Positions 11,023-19,345 of a stretch of DNA of 64,000 nucleotides are shown one piece after another. The notes beneath the pieces are model-generated. The model was not told where the DNA came from and ran no database searches. It saw only the letters and a list, made by a program, of their open reading frames with translations. Location of the stretch: assembly GCF_009708215.1 (NCBI RefSeq), contig NZ_CP046175.1, positions 1 to 64,000 on the forward strand. Reading direction: 5' to 3'. The position numbers were made by a program, and so were the translations under genes. The DNA is from Occultella kanbiaonis (lineage in GTDB: Bacteria; Actinomycetota; Actinomycetes; Actinomycetales; Beutenbergiaceae). Within the stretch, counting starts at the first letter, position 1. The number at the start of each line of letters is the position of its first letter.

Positions 11023-11636
11023 TGACCGAGAACACCCAGGGGCACTCCACGGGTGCGCCGGTGCGCACCTCGACCCGGACGACCTTGGGTGGCCAGGCCC
11101 CAGGGCAGCGGCCGCCGAGCATCAAGCCTGCGGGCGAGGCGAGGCCCGGCGCGGTCAAGCTCGAGGTCGGCACCGAGGGTGCCGGCTCGGGGACCCAGCG
11201 GCCGGCCGCCCCGCAGGCCCGGACCGCAGGAAGGACCGCCGGGGCGAGTCAGCCGTCCGGCAAGGCCACCCCGGGCGCGCGCCGGGTCAGGCTTGCGATC
11301 TCCCGGATCGACCCCTGGTCGGCCATGAAGATCTCGTTCCTGCTCTCGATCGCGATCGGCATCGCGATCGTGGTCGCCACGGCCGTCGTGTGGGGCGTGC
11401 TGAACGAGATGGGCGTCTTCGCCAGCATCCAGGGCATCATCGCGGACGCCGAGGCGATGGCCCAGTTCGGCAACCTCCTGGAGTACTTCGAATTCTCCCG
11501 GGTGATCTCGGTGGCGACGGTGGTCGCGATCGTCGATGTGGTTCTGCTCACAGCGCTGAGCACCCTCGGGGCCTTCGTGTACAACATTGTCGCGGCAATG
11601 GTGGGCGGACTGCACCTCACCCTCACCGACGACTGA
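11022..11636 (+). CDS. DUF3566 membrane protein
   Basis: A 204-residue protein whose first 90 residues are disordered (Pro, Ala, Gly, Thr-rich), followed by the DUF3566 domain: VRLAISRIDPWSAMKISFLL, then a transmembrane segment (about 105-130), an extracytoplasmic loop and a second segment (about 160-185). It is translationally coupled to gyrA (TGATG overlap at 11020-11024), an arrangement conserved in Actinobacteria; mycobacterial relatives are called CwsA-region or gyrA-linked membrane proteins. The function is unknown. Confidence 0.88.
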   Translation: MTENTQGHSTGAPVRTSTRTTLGGQAPGQRPPSIKPAGEARPGAVKLEVGTEGAGSGTQRPAAPQARTAGRTAGASQPSGKATPGARRVRLAISRIDPWSAMKISFLLSIAIGIAIVVATAVVWGVLNEMGVFASIQGIIADAEAMAQFGNLLEYFEFSRVISVATVVAIVDVVLLTALSTLGAFVYNIVAAMVGGLHLTLTDD

Positions 11637-11647
11637 CCGAATCGGTT

Positions 11648-11676
11648 TTGGCGCAGCCGTGCGCCTGAGGTAGTCT
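11648..11676 (+). promoter_or_regulatory. candidate sigma-70-type promoter for tRNA-Ile
   Basis: TTGGCG (11648-11653) and TAGTCT (11671-11676) are separated by 17 bp, an ideal spacing, and lie 35 nt before the tRNA. Predicted from sequence only. Confidence 0.55.
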
Positions 11677-11711
11677 CACTCCGGCGCCCCCGCGCGAATA
11701 CGCGGGGATCC

Positions 11712-11785
11712 GGGCCTATAGCTCAGTCGGTTAGAGCGCTTCCCTGATAAGGAAGAGGTCGCTGGTTCGAGTCCAGCTAGGCCCA
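11712..11785 (+). tRNA. tRNA-Ile (GAT anticodon)
   Basis: A 74-nt cloverleaf: acceptor GGGCCTA (11712-11718) pairs with TAGGCCC (11778-11784), D-arm AGCTCAGTCGGTTAGAGC, anticodon GAT at 11746-11748, T-arm GGTTCGAGTCC. The 3' CCA is not encoded. The position after gyrA is the usual one in Actinobacteria. Confidence 0.97.
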
Positions 11786-11817
11786 CGTCTCGCAGATCAG
11801 GAAGGTGGCGGGTGGCG

Positions 11818-11937
11818 ATGAAGAAGCTCCTCACACTCCTGGCGGTGGCCGCCGCCGGGTACTTCGTCTGGCGGAAGTTCGCCGCGGACCGCGACGAGCG
11901 GGATCTGTGGGCAGAGGTCACCGACCCGCTGCCCTGA
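11818..11937 (+). CDS. DLW-39 family small protein
   Basis: A 39-residue protein, MKKLLTLLAVAAAGYFVW..., with a single N-terminal hydrophobic helix (about 4-18), a short basic/acidic stretch and the motif RDLWAEVTDPLP at the C-terminus. The length of exactly 39 and the central Asp-Leu-Trp identify the actinobacterial DLW-39 family, whose function is unknown. It sits between tRNA-Ile and tRNA-Ala, the family's usual position. AGGAAGG lies about 11 nt before the ATG. It is probably a membrane-anchored microprotein. Confidence 0.85.
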   Translation: MKKLLTLLAVAAAGYFVWRKFAADRDERDLWAEVTDPLP

Positions 11938-11975
11938 ACCGAACAGGTCCCGGGCGAACCTCACAAACTACACAC

Positions 11976-12048
11976 GGGGCCATGGCGCAATTGGTAGCGC
12001 ACCTGCTTTGCAAGCAGGGGGTTGCGGGTTCGAGTCCCGCTGGCTCCA
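11976..12048 (+). tRNA. tRNA-Ala (TGC anticodon)
   Basis: A 73-nt cloverleaf: acceptor GGGGCCA (11976-11982) pairs with TGGCTCC (12041-12047, one G-U pair), anticodon stem CCTGC/GCAGG, anticodon TGC at 12009-12011, T-arm GGTTCGAGTCC. Unlike the neighbouring tRNA-Ile the CCA tail is encoded (12049-12051). Confidence 0.97.
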
Positions 12049-12119
12049 CCATCGTGGTGCTCCCCCGGGCGCGGGGTGAGCACTGGACCGGCGTCGGCGG
12101 CGCGTGGCACCATCGAAGC

Positions 12120-12413
12120 ATGTGCCGAAACATACGCCCACTGCACAACTTCGAGCCGCACGCAACGTCCGGCGAGGTCCACGACGCCGCGTTGCAGTTC
12201 GTTCGCAAGATCAGCGGAATGAACAAGCCGTCCCAGGCGAACGCCGAGGCGTTCGACCGTGCCGTCGCCGAGATCACCCACATCACCGAGCACCTGCTCG
12301 ACGACCTGGTCACCACGGCCCCGCCGAAGAACCGCGACGAGGAGGCCGCCAAGGCCAAGGCCCGCTCGGAGAAGCGGTTCCCTCGGACCGAGCCGGCCGC
12401 CGTCGCCTCCTAG
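12120..12413 (+). CDS. DUF2277 family protein
   Basis: A 97-residue soluble protein that matches the DUF2277 family by its N-terminus MCRNIRPLHNFEPHAT, followed by DAALQFVRKISGMNKPSQAN and a helical stretch ending in charged residues (KNRDEEAAKAKARSEKRF). The ATG at 12120 is chosen because MCRNI is the conserved family start; no ribosome site is visible and the transcript may have a very short leader. The role of the family is not known. It is convergent with the NUDIX gene, 60 bp apart. Confidence 0.88.
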   Translation: MCRNIRPLHNFEPHATSGEVHDAALQFVRKISGMNKPSQANAEAFDRAVAEITHITEHLLDDLVTTAPPKNRDEEAAKAKARSEKRFPRTEPAAVAS

Positions 12414-12473
12414 GCCCGGGTCCGCCGAAGCCGGTCGGTACCGGCAGTCGCTGTCCGGTCCGCCCGGCCGCGC

Positions 12474-12917
12474 CTAGGGGCGCGGCGGTATCACGCCGGC
12501 GATGCCGGCCCGCACGAGCCTGCCGACATCCTCACCGATCGGGGTTGGCAACGCATCCAGCGGCCACCAGCGCACGTCGTCGGACTCGTCGCTGACCACG
12601 GGCTCGGTGCGGCCCGACGGGTCGACTCCCACGAACCTGAGATCCAGGTGCTCGGTGCAGTGGGAGTAGGCGCTCGCGGGCAACGCATGGCGGTCCAGAT
12701 CCACCAGCTCACCGAGCTGCACGCCCGACAGTCCTGACTCCTCCCGGGTCTCCCGCTCGGCGGCGTCACGGATCGAGGCGTCCTCGGGCTCGAAGTGCCC
12801 GCCGAAGGGGAGCCAGATGCCGATCTTCGCGTGCAGCGTCAGTAGGACGTGGGTGCGGTCGGCGTCGAGCACGATGCAGCTCGCGGTCAGGTGGGCCGGC
12901 GTGCCGTGTCGCCACAT
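12474..12917 (-). CDS. NUDIX hydrolase
   Basis: Probably hydrolyses a nucleoside diphosphate linked to another moiety. The Nudix box appears as GGHFEPEDASIRDAAERETR followed by EESG, with the REUxEExG core intact and one extra residue in the first spacer. The ATG at 12917 gives 147 residues, but the same frame stays open and coding-like upstream (SRQEDLRREFLALLSAEPRA immediately precedes it) to about 13055, and relatives usually carry this helical N-terminus. No ATG, GTG or TTG exists in that extension; a CTG at 13053-13055 behind GGGAG would give 193 residues. The true start is therefore open. Confidence 0.85.
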   Translation of the reverse strand: MWRHGTPAHLTASCIVLDADRTHVLLTLHAKIGIWLPFGGHFEPEDASIRDAAERETREESGLSGVQLGELVDLDRHALPASAYSHCTEHLDLRFVGVDPSGRTEPVVSDESDDVRWWPLDALPTPIGEDVGRLVRAGIAGVIPPRP

Positions 12918-13224
12918 GGCGCGTGGCTCCGCGCTCAGGAGTGCCAGGAACTCGCGGCGGAGGTCCTCCTGACGCGAGCCCGGCGCGGTCCAACTCGTCA
13001 GGAGGGCCGTGGCGTCGTCGTGCAGCCGGGCATAGGGGGCGGGAACGGTGGTCAGGGGAATCTCCCGGTGCTGTCACGGTCGGTGCTCGCCGCCCTGCGG
13101 CGAACGACCACTCCTGGCGTGGTCCGCGGTACACCGTAGCGGTCATCCCCGGGTGGAGCGGCTCACGCGCTCCGAACGGGCGCCGCCGACCTCGCGCGCG
13201 GCGGAGCGCGGGTCCACGCCCGAG

Positions 13225-13230
13225 TAGCAT
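13225..13230 (+). promoter_or_regulatory. -10 element, leaderless start of the FUSC gene
   Basis: TAGCAT lies 8 nt before the GTG at 13239, so transcription should begin at or next to the start codon. No convincing -35 is seen. GGGAGG lies only 1-2 nt from the GTG, too close for a normal ribosome site. Confidence 0.5.
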
Positions 13231-13238
13231 CGGGAGGC

Positions 13239-14948
13239 GTGCCGGAACCCGATCGAGAACGCCGCCCACGCCCGTTGGGCGGCCTCCGTTGGACCATCCG
13301 GCCCCCGGTGCGGTGGCCCGTCGCGGCCCGAGCAGCGGTGGCACTGGGGATCCCGCTGACCGTGACCACACTCCTGGGTGAGCAGACCTTCGGCCTGCTG
13401 ATCGGAACCGGAGTGTTCACGGTGCTCTACGGTGCCGGCAGGCCGCTGCGGACCCGGCTCGTGCTCCTGCTGACCGTGGGGCTCGCCATGGTTGCGTCGG
13501 TGTTCGTCGGCACGCTCACCACCGGCAACCCCCTCGTGTCGATCGTCGTCGTGGCGGCGATCGGGATGGTTGCGACCCAGATCTCCCACGCGCTCCGGCT
13601 CGGCGCTCCCGGAGCGTTCTTCTTCGTGCTCCTGGCCGGCGTCGGTGGCTATCTGCCTGCTCACGGGGTGCACCCCGGCACTCTCGTGGCCGCGACGGCG
13701 ATCGGGGCGGCCGTTGCCGTTGTGGTCGCCATGTCCGACCTGGTTCTGCGTCCGCGAGGACCGCAGGAGGATGCGGTGGCCGCGGCCCGCACCGCCGTGG
13801 AGGTGTTCGTGACGGCCGGTTCCGCGGCGCCGTTTGCCGAACAACGCAGCGCCGCGGCCACGGACGCCCTGCACGACGCCTGGACCACGCTGGCCGACGG
13901 CGGTGACCCCGTTTCGCGAGATGCTCGTGCCCGGGCGCTGGTCGCCGACCTGCACCGCATCCAGCACACCTACTCCAGCTACCAGCTGCCCGGTGACGTG
14001 CCGGACCCCGAGCTCCGTGCGGAGGTGACCGAGAGCCCGCTGGGCCAGCCGTCCGTCCAGCACATGCTGCGGCGGTCGCTGCGGTGGCCCACCACCGCGC
14101 TGCAGTCCGCACTGCGTGTCGGTGCCGGCGTCGCCATCGCCGGGCTGATCGCGTGGACCGCCGGTACCGAGCACGTGTACTGGGCGATGGCGGCCACGAT
14201 GCTGGTGCTGCACAACGGGCTGGACCGGAAGAACACCATGATCCGGTCGGTGCACCGGCTGGTCGGGACCGTGCTCGGCCTTGGGGTGTTCCTCGCCGTC
14301 CATGCGCTCGTGGACCTCGGCGGCCCCTGGGTCCTGGTCATCACTCTCGTCGTGTTGCAGGGCGCCGTGGAGCTGTTGGTGGTGCGCAACTACGCGGCCG
14401 CGGTCCTGTTCATCACCCCGCTGGCGCTGACGATCGGGACCGCGGGCACCGGTGCCGCCGTCGGGGACGTAGCGCTTGAGCGGCTGCTCGACACCGCGAT
14501 CGGGATCACGGTTGCGGTGGCGGTCCCCTGGCTGGTCTTCCGGCGCGGCACCCCGGGTCTCGTCCGCGCACACCTCGCCCGGGTCCTGACCTCGGCGGCG
14601 GCGGTGCTCGACCATCTCGGCGCCGGCGCCCAGCGCCGCCCGGCGGGACAGGCGGCGCTGCGGGACCTCGCGGTCGACATGCAGGAGCTCTCGGGGGTCG
14701 TCCGCCGAGGACTGCAGGACGACCCGGACGGGATCGCCGACCTGCTCGAGGTCCGGGAGGCGACCGCGTGGTTGGGGTTCACCGTGCTGGCACGTGGCTG
14801 CACGCAGGTCGAGCCCGCCTCCCGCGTGGAGGGCGCCGCGTGGGCCTGCCGTCGGATGGCCGCACAGCTGCGGCAGGGGGTGGTGCCGGCCGCCGAGGAG
14901 GTCCGCGCCGTTCGCGCCGCGGCGGGAGCGCTCGGCGAGGACGACTGA
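13239..14948 (+). CDS. FUSC family membrane protein
   Basis: A 569-residue membrane protein of the fusaric-acid-resistance/aromatic-acid-efflux-like (FUSC) family. There is an N-terminal bundle of about six transmembrane helices (about 28-165), a cytoplasmic helical domain (about 170-280), a second bundle (about 290-430) that begins with the family motif RKNTMIRSVHRLVGTVLG, and a C-terminal cytoplasmic helical domain. The substrate is unknown. The stop codon abuts the stop of the convergent GH35 gene with no space between. It is probably translated from a leaderless mRNA. Confidence 0.85.
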   Translation: MPEPDRERRPRPLGGLRWTIRPPVRWPVAARAAVALGIPLTVTTLLGEQTFGLLIGTGVFTVLYGAGRPLRTRLVLLLTVGLAMVASVFVGTLTTGNPLVSIVVVAAIGMVATQISHALRLGAPGAFFFVLLAGVGGYLPAHGVHPGTLVAATAIGAAVAVVVAMSDLVLRPRGPQEDAVAAARTAVEVFVTAGSAAPFAEQRSAAATDALHDAWTTLADGGDPVSRDARARALVADLHRIQHTYSSYQLPGDVPDPELRAEVTESPLGQPSVQHMLRRSLRWPTTALQSALRVGAGVAIAGLIAWTAGTEHVYWAMAATMLVLHNGLDRKNTMIRSVHRLVGTVLGLGVFLAVHALVDLGGPWVLVITLVVLQGAVELLVVRNYAAAVLFITPLALTIGTAGTGAAVGDVALERLLDTAIGITVAVAVPWLVFRRGTPGLVRAHLARVLTSAAAVLDHLGAGAQRRPAGQAALRDLAVDMQELSGVVRRGLQDDPDGIADLLEVREATAWLGFTVLARGCTQVEPASRVEGAAWACRRMAAQLRQGVVPAAEEVRAVRAAAGALGEDD

Positions 14949-17324
14949 TCAGGCCGGTCCCGGGTGCCAGCGGGCGGACCGGATCCGGGCCCGGAACCGT
15001 TCGGCGGCGAGCGCTGCCCGAGCCCGGGGGTCGAGCCAGATGGCGGCGTGCGGCGGGAACGGGAGGATCTCGAGCGTCACCGACAGGGCGGCCCGCGCGG
15101 GCAGGCCCGCACGCTCGCGCAGATCGGCGCCGGTGATCTCCCACGCCGCGCCGGAGAAGAACTGATCGGCGAGCGGGCGGCGCTCACCCTCGTCACCGAC
15201 CCGTGCGCGCAGCACGTCCCCGGTCCACTCCACGCGCAGGAGTCCCTCCTGCGCGGGCACGTCGACCTCGAACCGTCCCGCGCCGGCGAAGTCCGCGTCC
15301 AACGGCGCGCTGAGCCGCCCGTTGCTCGCCGACCGGGCCGCCGGCGGCACGCCCGACGGCGTCAGCTCGCGCACTCCTAGCTCGGCGCCCTCCGCGTCGG
15401 CCGGGTCCGCAACGTACGCGTCCGCGGGCGTCCGGCGCTGGACGGACCCTCCCGTGCCGGATCCGGCGTCGCCGGCTCGCTCAGGCGCCGCCTTCTCCCG
15501 CCCTACCCAGACCGGGCTCGTGACCCGCCCCACCGGATCCTCGGCGTCCAGCAAGGCGTCGAGAGCGCCGGCGTCGAGCACAAGCAGCTCGACCGTGGCG
15601 CTCCCGGTTGAGATCACGACGGGCTCCCGGCCGACCGTCACCACGACGTCACGGCTCTCCGTCGTCACGACGTCGCTGGCCTCGGACGACCCGCCGGCCC
15701 GCTCGCCGTCGAGGGCCGCGGCGGTCAGACTCGCCCCCGCGGGAAGCCGCAGCGCGAACCGCGTCTCGATACCGGGGGTGCGCAGGAACACCAGACCCAC
15801 TGTGCTGACTGTGCTGCCCGCACCGCCTGCGCCGACTGCACCTGCCGACACCCCACCGACGATCCGGGCGACCGGCTGCGCCGTCGCCCACCTGACCCGC
15901 ACGCCCGACTCGTCGAGGTTGAACGGCCAGGCGAAGTACGCGCCGACACCCACGTCGACCGCCGGCCAGGCCACGGTGCCGGACTCGGTCTCGACGCTGA
16001 GCGCCACCTGCGGGTGCGCGGGCAACGGTTCGTGCGGCCGGTGGTTCGTGACGAACACGAACCCGCTCTCGCCGTCGGTGCGCACCGCCCACTGCAGCCT
16101 CGGCGCCGGCCCGCCTTCGCCGTCGGGCGTGGGCAGTACTGACGCCATCGGGGCCAGCCGCGCGCCGAAGTCGGCCAGGAACCGATGCTGGCGCCGCAGC
16201 AGGACCAGGGACGGCCGTACCTGCCCGGCCGCACCGATCGGTGCGCCGAAGTCGTAGTCGAACTCGGGGAGGTCGTTCGGGTAGCCGGTCGCGTGGGACT
16301 CCTGCAGACCGCGGCTGGGCGGGTTCAGTCCGCCGTGGAACATGTAGTAGCCCTGCCACACCGAACCGGAGCCGAGCTTCGTGAGCGCGAGGGCGGCGAC
16401 GTCGTCGGGGTCCACGAGAGGGCGGCGGTGATAGGCGGTCGCCATCCCCGAACCCAGCTCGCACGTGACGACGGGGTAGGGATCGGGCGTCGGGAACCGG
16501 CGGTGCGTCGAGGTGGACTCCGGCCGCGCCGTCGGCATCACGTCGGCGCCGATCGAGGTGTCGTCGAACAGGTGCGTGTAGGTGAACTGGGACCGGCAGC
16601 CCGCGCTCCATGGCTCGTCGGCGTCCGTCCAGAACGACTCCGTGTAACCGCCGTAGAGGGGCAGGAACCCCTGACTCGGAAGCACGGCGGTGTTCCACGC
16701 CGTCATCGTCCACAGCGGCGCGCGCAGCCCGGCCTCGAGGGCGATCCCGCGGAGGGTGATCAGGTGCTCGGGAGCGTCGGCGAGCTCGTTCTCCACCTGG
16801 ATCCCGATGATCGGCCCGCCGGAGGCGGCGTCCAGGCCGTCCAGTTGGCCGGCGATCGACGTGTACCAGCGGCGCACCTGTTCGAGGTAGCCCGGGTCAT
16901 CGGTGCGGATCTGCCACGGCCCGTGCTGGACCCAGTCCGGCAGCCCACCGTTGCGCGCCTCGCCGTGCGCCCACGGACCGATCCGGACGAGCACGTCGAG
17001 CCCGGCCTCGGCGGCCAGCGTGACGAAGTGGCGGATGTCGAGGATCCCGGTGAAGTCCGGGGTGCCACGGTCCGGCTCGTGGTGCAACCAGAACAGGTAG
17101 GTGGCAACGGTGTTCAGGCCGGCGGCCCGCAGCTTGGCCAGTTCAGCCGCCCAGGTGGCCCGCGGCGACCGGGTGAAGTGGAACTCGCCGGAGACTCCGA
17201 TCCACGGCACGCCGTCGCGCTCCAGGTGCGAGCCGTAGACCTCGATGCCGGCACCGCCGGGCAACACGGGCGCACCGCGTTCGGATCGCCGGGCGGGGCG
17301 GGCATCGATGCGGTAGCGGCTCAC
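14949..17324 (-). CDS. glycoside hydrolase family 35 beta-galactosidase
   Basis: Cleaves terminal beta-galactosides. The 791-residue protein has the GH35 signature GGPIIGIQVENE, where Glu180 is the expected acid/base, and VTCELGSGM with Glu289 the likely nucleophile; the barrel occupies about residues 30-390 and beta-sandwich domains follow. There is no signal peptide, so it should act in the cytoplasm on imported oligosaccharides. No sugar transporter is adjacent. The start is GTG 17324, 8 nt after TAGGGT (leaderless). It is convergent with the FUSC gene and downstream of argS on the same strand. Confidence 0.93.
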   Translation of the reverse strand: MSRYRIDARPARRSERGAPVLPGGAGIEVYGSHLERDGVPWIGVSGEFHFTRSPRATWAAELAKLRAAGLNTVATYLFWLHHEPDRGTPDFTGILDIRHFVTLAAEAGLDVLVRIGPWAHGEARNGGLPDWVQHGPWQIRTDDPGYLEQVRRWYTSIAGQLDGLDAASGGPIIGIQVENELADAPEHLITLRGIALEAGLRAPLWTMTAWNTAVLPSQGFLPLYGGYTESFWTDADEPWSAGCRSQFTYTHLFDDTSIGADVMPTARPESTSTHRRFPTPDPYPVVTCELGSGMATAYHRRPLVDPDDVAALALTKLGSGSVWQGYYMFHGGLNPPSRGLQESHATGYPNDLPEFDYDFGAPIGAAGQVRPSLVLLRRQHRFLADFGARLAPMASVLPTPDGEGGPAPRLQWAVRTDGESGFVFVTNHRPHEPLPAHPQVALSVETESGTVAWPAVDVGVGAYFAWPFNLDESGVRVRWATAQPVARIVGGVSAGAVGAGGAGSTVSTVGLVFLRTPGIETRFALRLPAGASLTAAALDGERAGGSSEASDVVTTESRDVVVTVGREPVVISTGSATVELLVLDAGALDALLDAEDPVGRVTSPVWVGREKAAPERAGDAGSGTGGSVQRRTPADAYVADPADAEGAELGVRELTPSGVPPAARSASNGRLSAPLDADFAGAGRFEVDVPAQEGLLRVEWTGDVLRARVGDEGERRPLADQFFSGAAWEITGADLRERAGLPARAALSVTLEILPFPPHAAIWLDPRARAALAAERFRARIRSARWHPGPA

Positions 17325-17332
17325 GGGAGGCG

Positions 17333-17338
17333 ACCCTA
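17333..17338 (-). promoter_or_regulatory. -10 element, leaderless start of the GH35 gene
   Basis: On the minus strand TAGGGT lies 8 nt before the GTG at 17324. No -35 match is evident. Confidence 0.45.
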
Positions 17339-17391
17339 CCTGCGGACCCCCACGCGAGGCTGGTGCCCGGCGGCGAGTTCCGCGGACGCGT

Positions 17392-19233
17392 TCACATCCG
17401 TTCCGGTGCGGCGATCCCGAGGAGGTCGAGACCCGTGGCGAGGGTGCGCCGAGTCAGGTCAACGATCGCGAGCCGACGGTCGCGGACCGCACCCTCGGAG
17501 GCGAGCACGGGGCAGGCCTCGTAGAAGTCGGTGAACGCCCGGGAGAGCTCGTACAGGTACCCGGCGAGCCGGTGCGGCTCGAGGTCGACGGCCACCTCGG
17601 CGAGGACGTCCGCGAACGAGTCCAGGGTCAGGATCAGCTCGCGCTCGGCGCTCTCCAACGGCGAGTCGACGGCGGCCGGCACCTGCTCCGGAACGGTCAG
17701 GCCACGCTCGGCGGCCCGGCGCAGGATCGAGACCATCCGGGTGTGCGCGTACTGCAGGTAGACACCGGTGTTGCCGTTGAACGCCGTCATCCGGGCGACG
17801 TCGAAGACGTAGTCCTTGACCCGGGAGCCGGACAGGTCCGCGTATTTCACGGCACCGATCCCGGCCTGCTCGGCGATCAGGGTGAGCGTCTCGTCGTCGA
17901 CCTCGGTGCCCTTGGCCTCGGCGCCCTCGCGGACCACCGTGAGGGCCGCGGCCACGGCGTCGTCGAGGAGGTTCATCAGGCGCACGGTGCCGCCGGAGCG
18001 GGTCTTGAACGGCTTGCCGTCCGGGCCGAGAACGCTGCCGAACGGCACGTGCAGCGCCTGCACCTGCTCCGGGTCCAGCCAGCCCGCCCGGCGCGCGGTC
18101 TCGAACACCAGCCGGAAGTGCAGGGCCTGACGCGAGTCCACCAGATACAGGATCCGGTCGGCACCGAGGTCGCGGATCCGGTACCGGATCGTGGCGAGGT
18201 CAGTGGTGTCGTAGCCGTACCCGCCGTCGCGCTTGCGGACCATGAGCGCCACCGGCTCGTCGTCCGGGCCGGTCACCTCCTCGGAGAGGACCACGAGCGC
18301 GCCATCGCTCACGACCGCGATCCCGGCTGCCTCGAGCTCGGCCGCGACGCCGTCGAGCATGTCGTTGTAGAAGGACTCACCCGCGGAGTCCGCCTCGGTC
18401 AGCTGGACCCCGAGGCGCGCGTAGACCTCGTCGAACGCGTACTGGGACTCCTTGACGATCTCGCGCCAGGTGGCCAGCGTCGCCTCGTCGCCGGCCTGGA
18501 GCGCGACCACGCGCGCGCGGGCCCGGTCCGCGAACTCGGGGTCGGTGTCGAAGACGGCGCGGGCCGCCTTGTAGAGGCCGTCAAGGGCGGACACGGTGGA
18601 GGCGTTCTCGCCGTCGGCGTCGGTGTCGGTGATCTCCGTGTGCCGCCACGGCTTCTCGGGGTGCTCGTCGATGTACTGGATCAGCATGCCGAACTGGGTG
18701 CCCCAGTCCCCCAGGTGGTTCTGGCGTACCACATCCGAGCCGAGGAAGGTCAGGATCCGGGCCAGCGCGTCGCCGATCACGGACGAGCGAAGGTGCCCGA
18801 CGTGCATCTCCTTGGCGATGTTGGGGCCGGAGTAGTCGATGACGGTGCGCACACCCGTGGCGACGGGCGGCACGCCCAACCGGTCGCCGATGCGGCGCGC
18901 CTCGACCTGCCGCCACAGGGCGGCATCGGTCAGGGTGAGGTTCAGGAAGCCCGGGCCGGAGATCTCCACCTGCCCGACGACGTCCCCCACGGCGATCTGT
19001 TCGGTCACCCTCGTGGCGACCTCACGCGGGTTCGCGCCCACCTTCTTCGCCAGTGCGAGCGCAGCGTTCGCCTGGCGGTCGGCGTGGTCGCTCGGGCGGA
19101 TCAGCGGATCGGCGCCGCTCTGGGCGGGGTAGGCCGCCGTGATGGCATCACCGAGTGCGTCGGTGAGCTGGGTCTGCAGGGAGGCGACGGCGGTCGCGCC
19201 GGGTTCAGTCGAGGTCTCGGACACGGGTGCCAT
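17392..19233 (-). CDS. argS: arginyl-tRNA synthetase
   Basis: Class I synthetase that charges tRNA-Arg. The 613-residue product has the N-terminal Arg-tRNA-binding domain, the HIGH-type motif HVGHLRSS in SGPNIAKEMHVGHLRSS, the family segment GPDGKPFKTRSGG in place of a canonical KMSKS, and the C-terminal anticodon-binding DALR domain, ending LLGIAAPERM. The chosen start is the ATG at 19233 behind GGTGG; the frame is open farther upstream through low-complexity sequence that belongs to the opposite reading of the next gene. A GTG nine bases in is an alternative. Confidence 0.96.
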   Translation of the reverse strand: MAPVSETSTEPGATAVASLQTQLTDALGDAITAAYPAQSGADPLIRPSDHADRQANAALALAKKVGANPREVATRVTEQIAVGDVVGQVEISGPGFLNLTLTDAALWRQVEARRIGDRLGVPPVATGVRTVIDYSGPNIAKEMHVGHLRSSVIGDALARILTFLGSDVVRQNHLGDWGTQFGMLIQYIDEHPEKPWRHTEITDTDADGENASTVSALDGLYKAARAVFDTDPEFADRARARVVALQAGDEATLATWREIVKESQYAFDEVYARLGVQLTEADSAGESFYNDMLDGVAAELEAAGIAVVSDGALVVLSEEVTGPDDEPVALMVRKRDGGYGYDTTDLATIRYRIRDLGADRILYLVDSRQALHFRLVFETARRAGWLDPEQVQALHVPFGSVLGPDGKPFKTRSGGTVRLMNLLDDAVAAALTVVREGAEAKGTEVDDETLTLIAEQAGIGAVKYADLSGSRVKDYVFDVARMTAFNGNTGVYLQYAHTRMVSILRRAAERGLTVPEQVPAAVDSPLESAERELILTLDSFADVLAEVAVDLEPHRLAGYLYELSRAFTDFYEACPVLASEGAVRDRRLAIVDLTRRTLATGLDLLGIAAPERM

Positions 19234-19298
19234 TGTTCCACCCGCACGCGCCGGGTCCTGCAGCGAGGGTGTGGCCGGGTGCACTCCAGACGGCGAGA

Positions 19299-19323
19299 CC
19301 CCGCACCCAACGGGGGTGCGGGG
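19299..19323 (-). terminator. hairpin terminator downstream of the Ala/Lys-rich membrane protein gene
   Basis: A perfect 10-bp stem, CCCCGCACCC / GGGTGCGGGG, with a 5-nt loop begins 23 nt after the stop of the leftward gene at 19346. There is no U-run, as is common in high-GC Actinobacteria. Confidence 0.7.
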
Positions 19324-19345
19324 CCTGGTCCGGGCAGGGCGAGCG

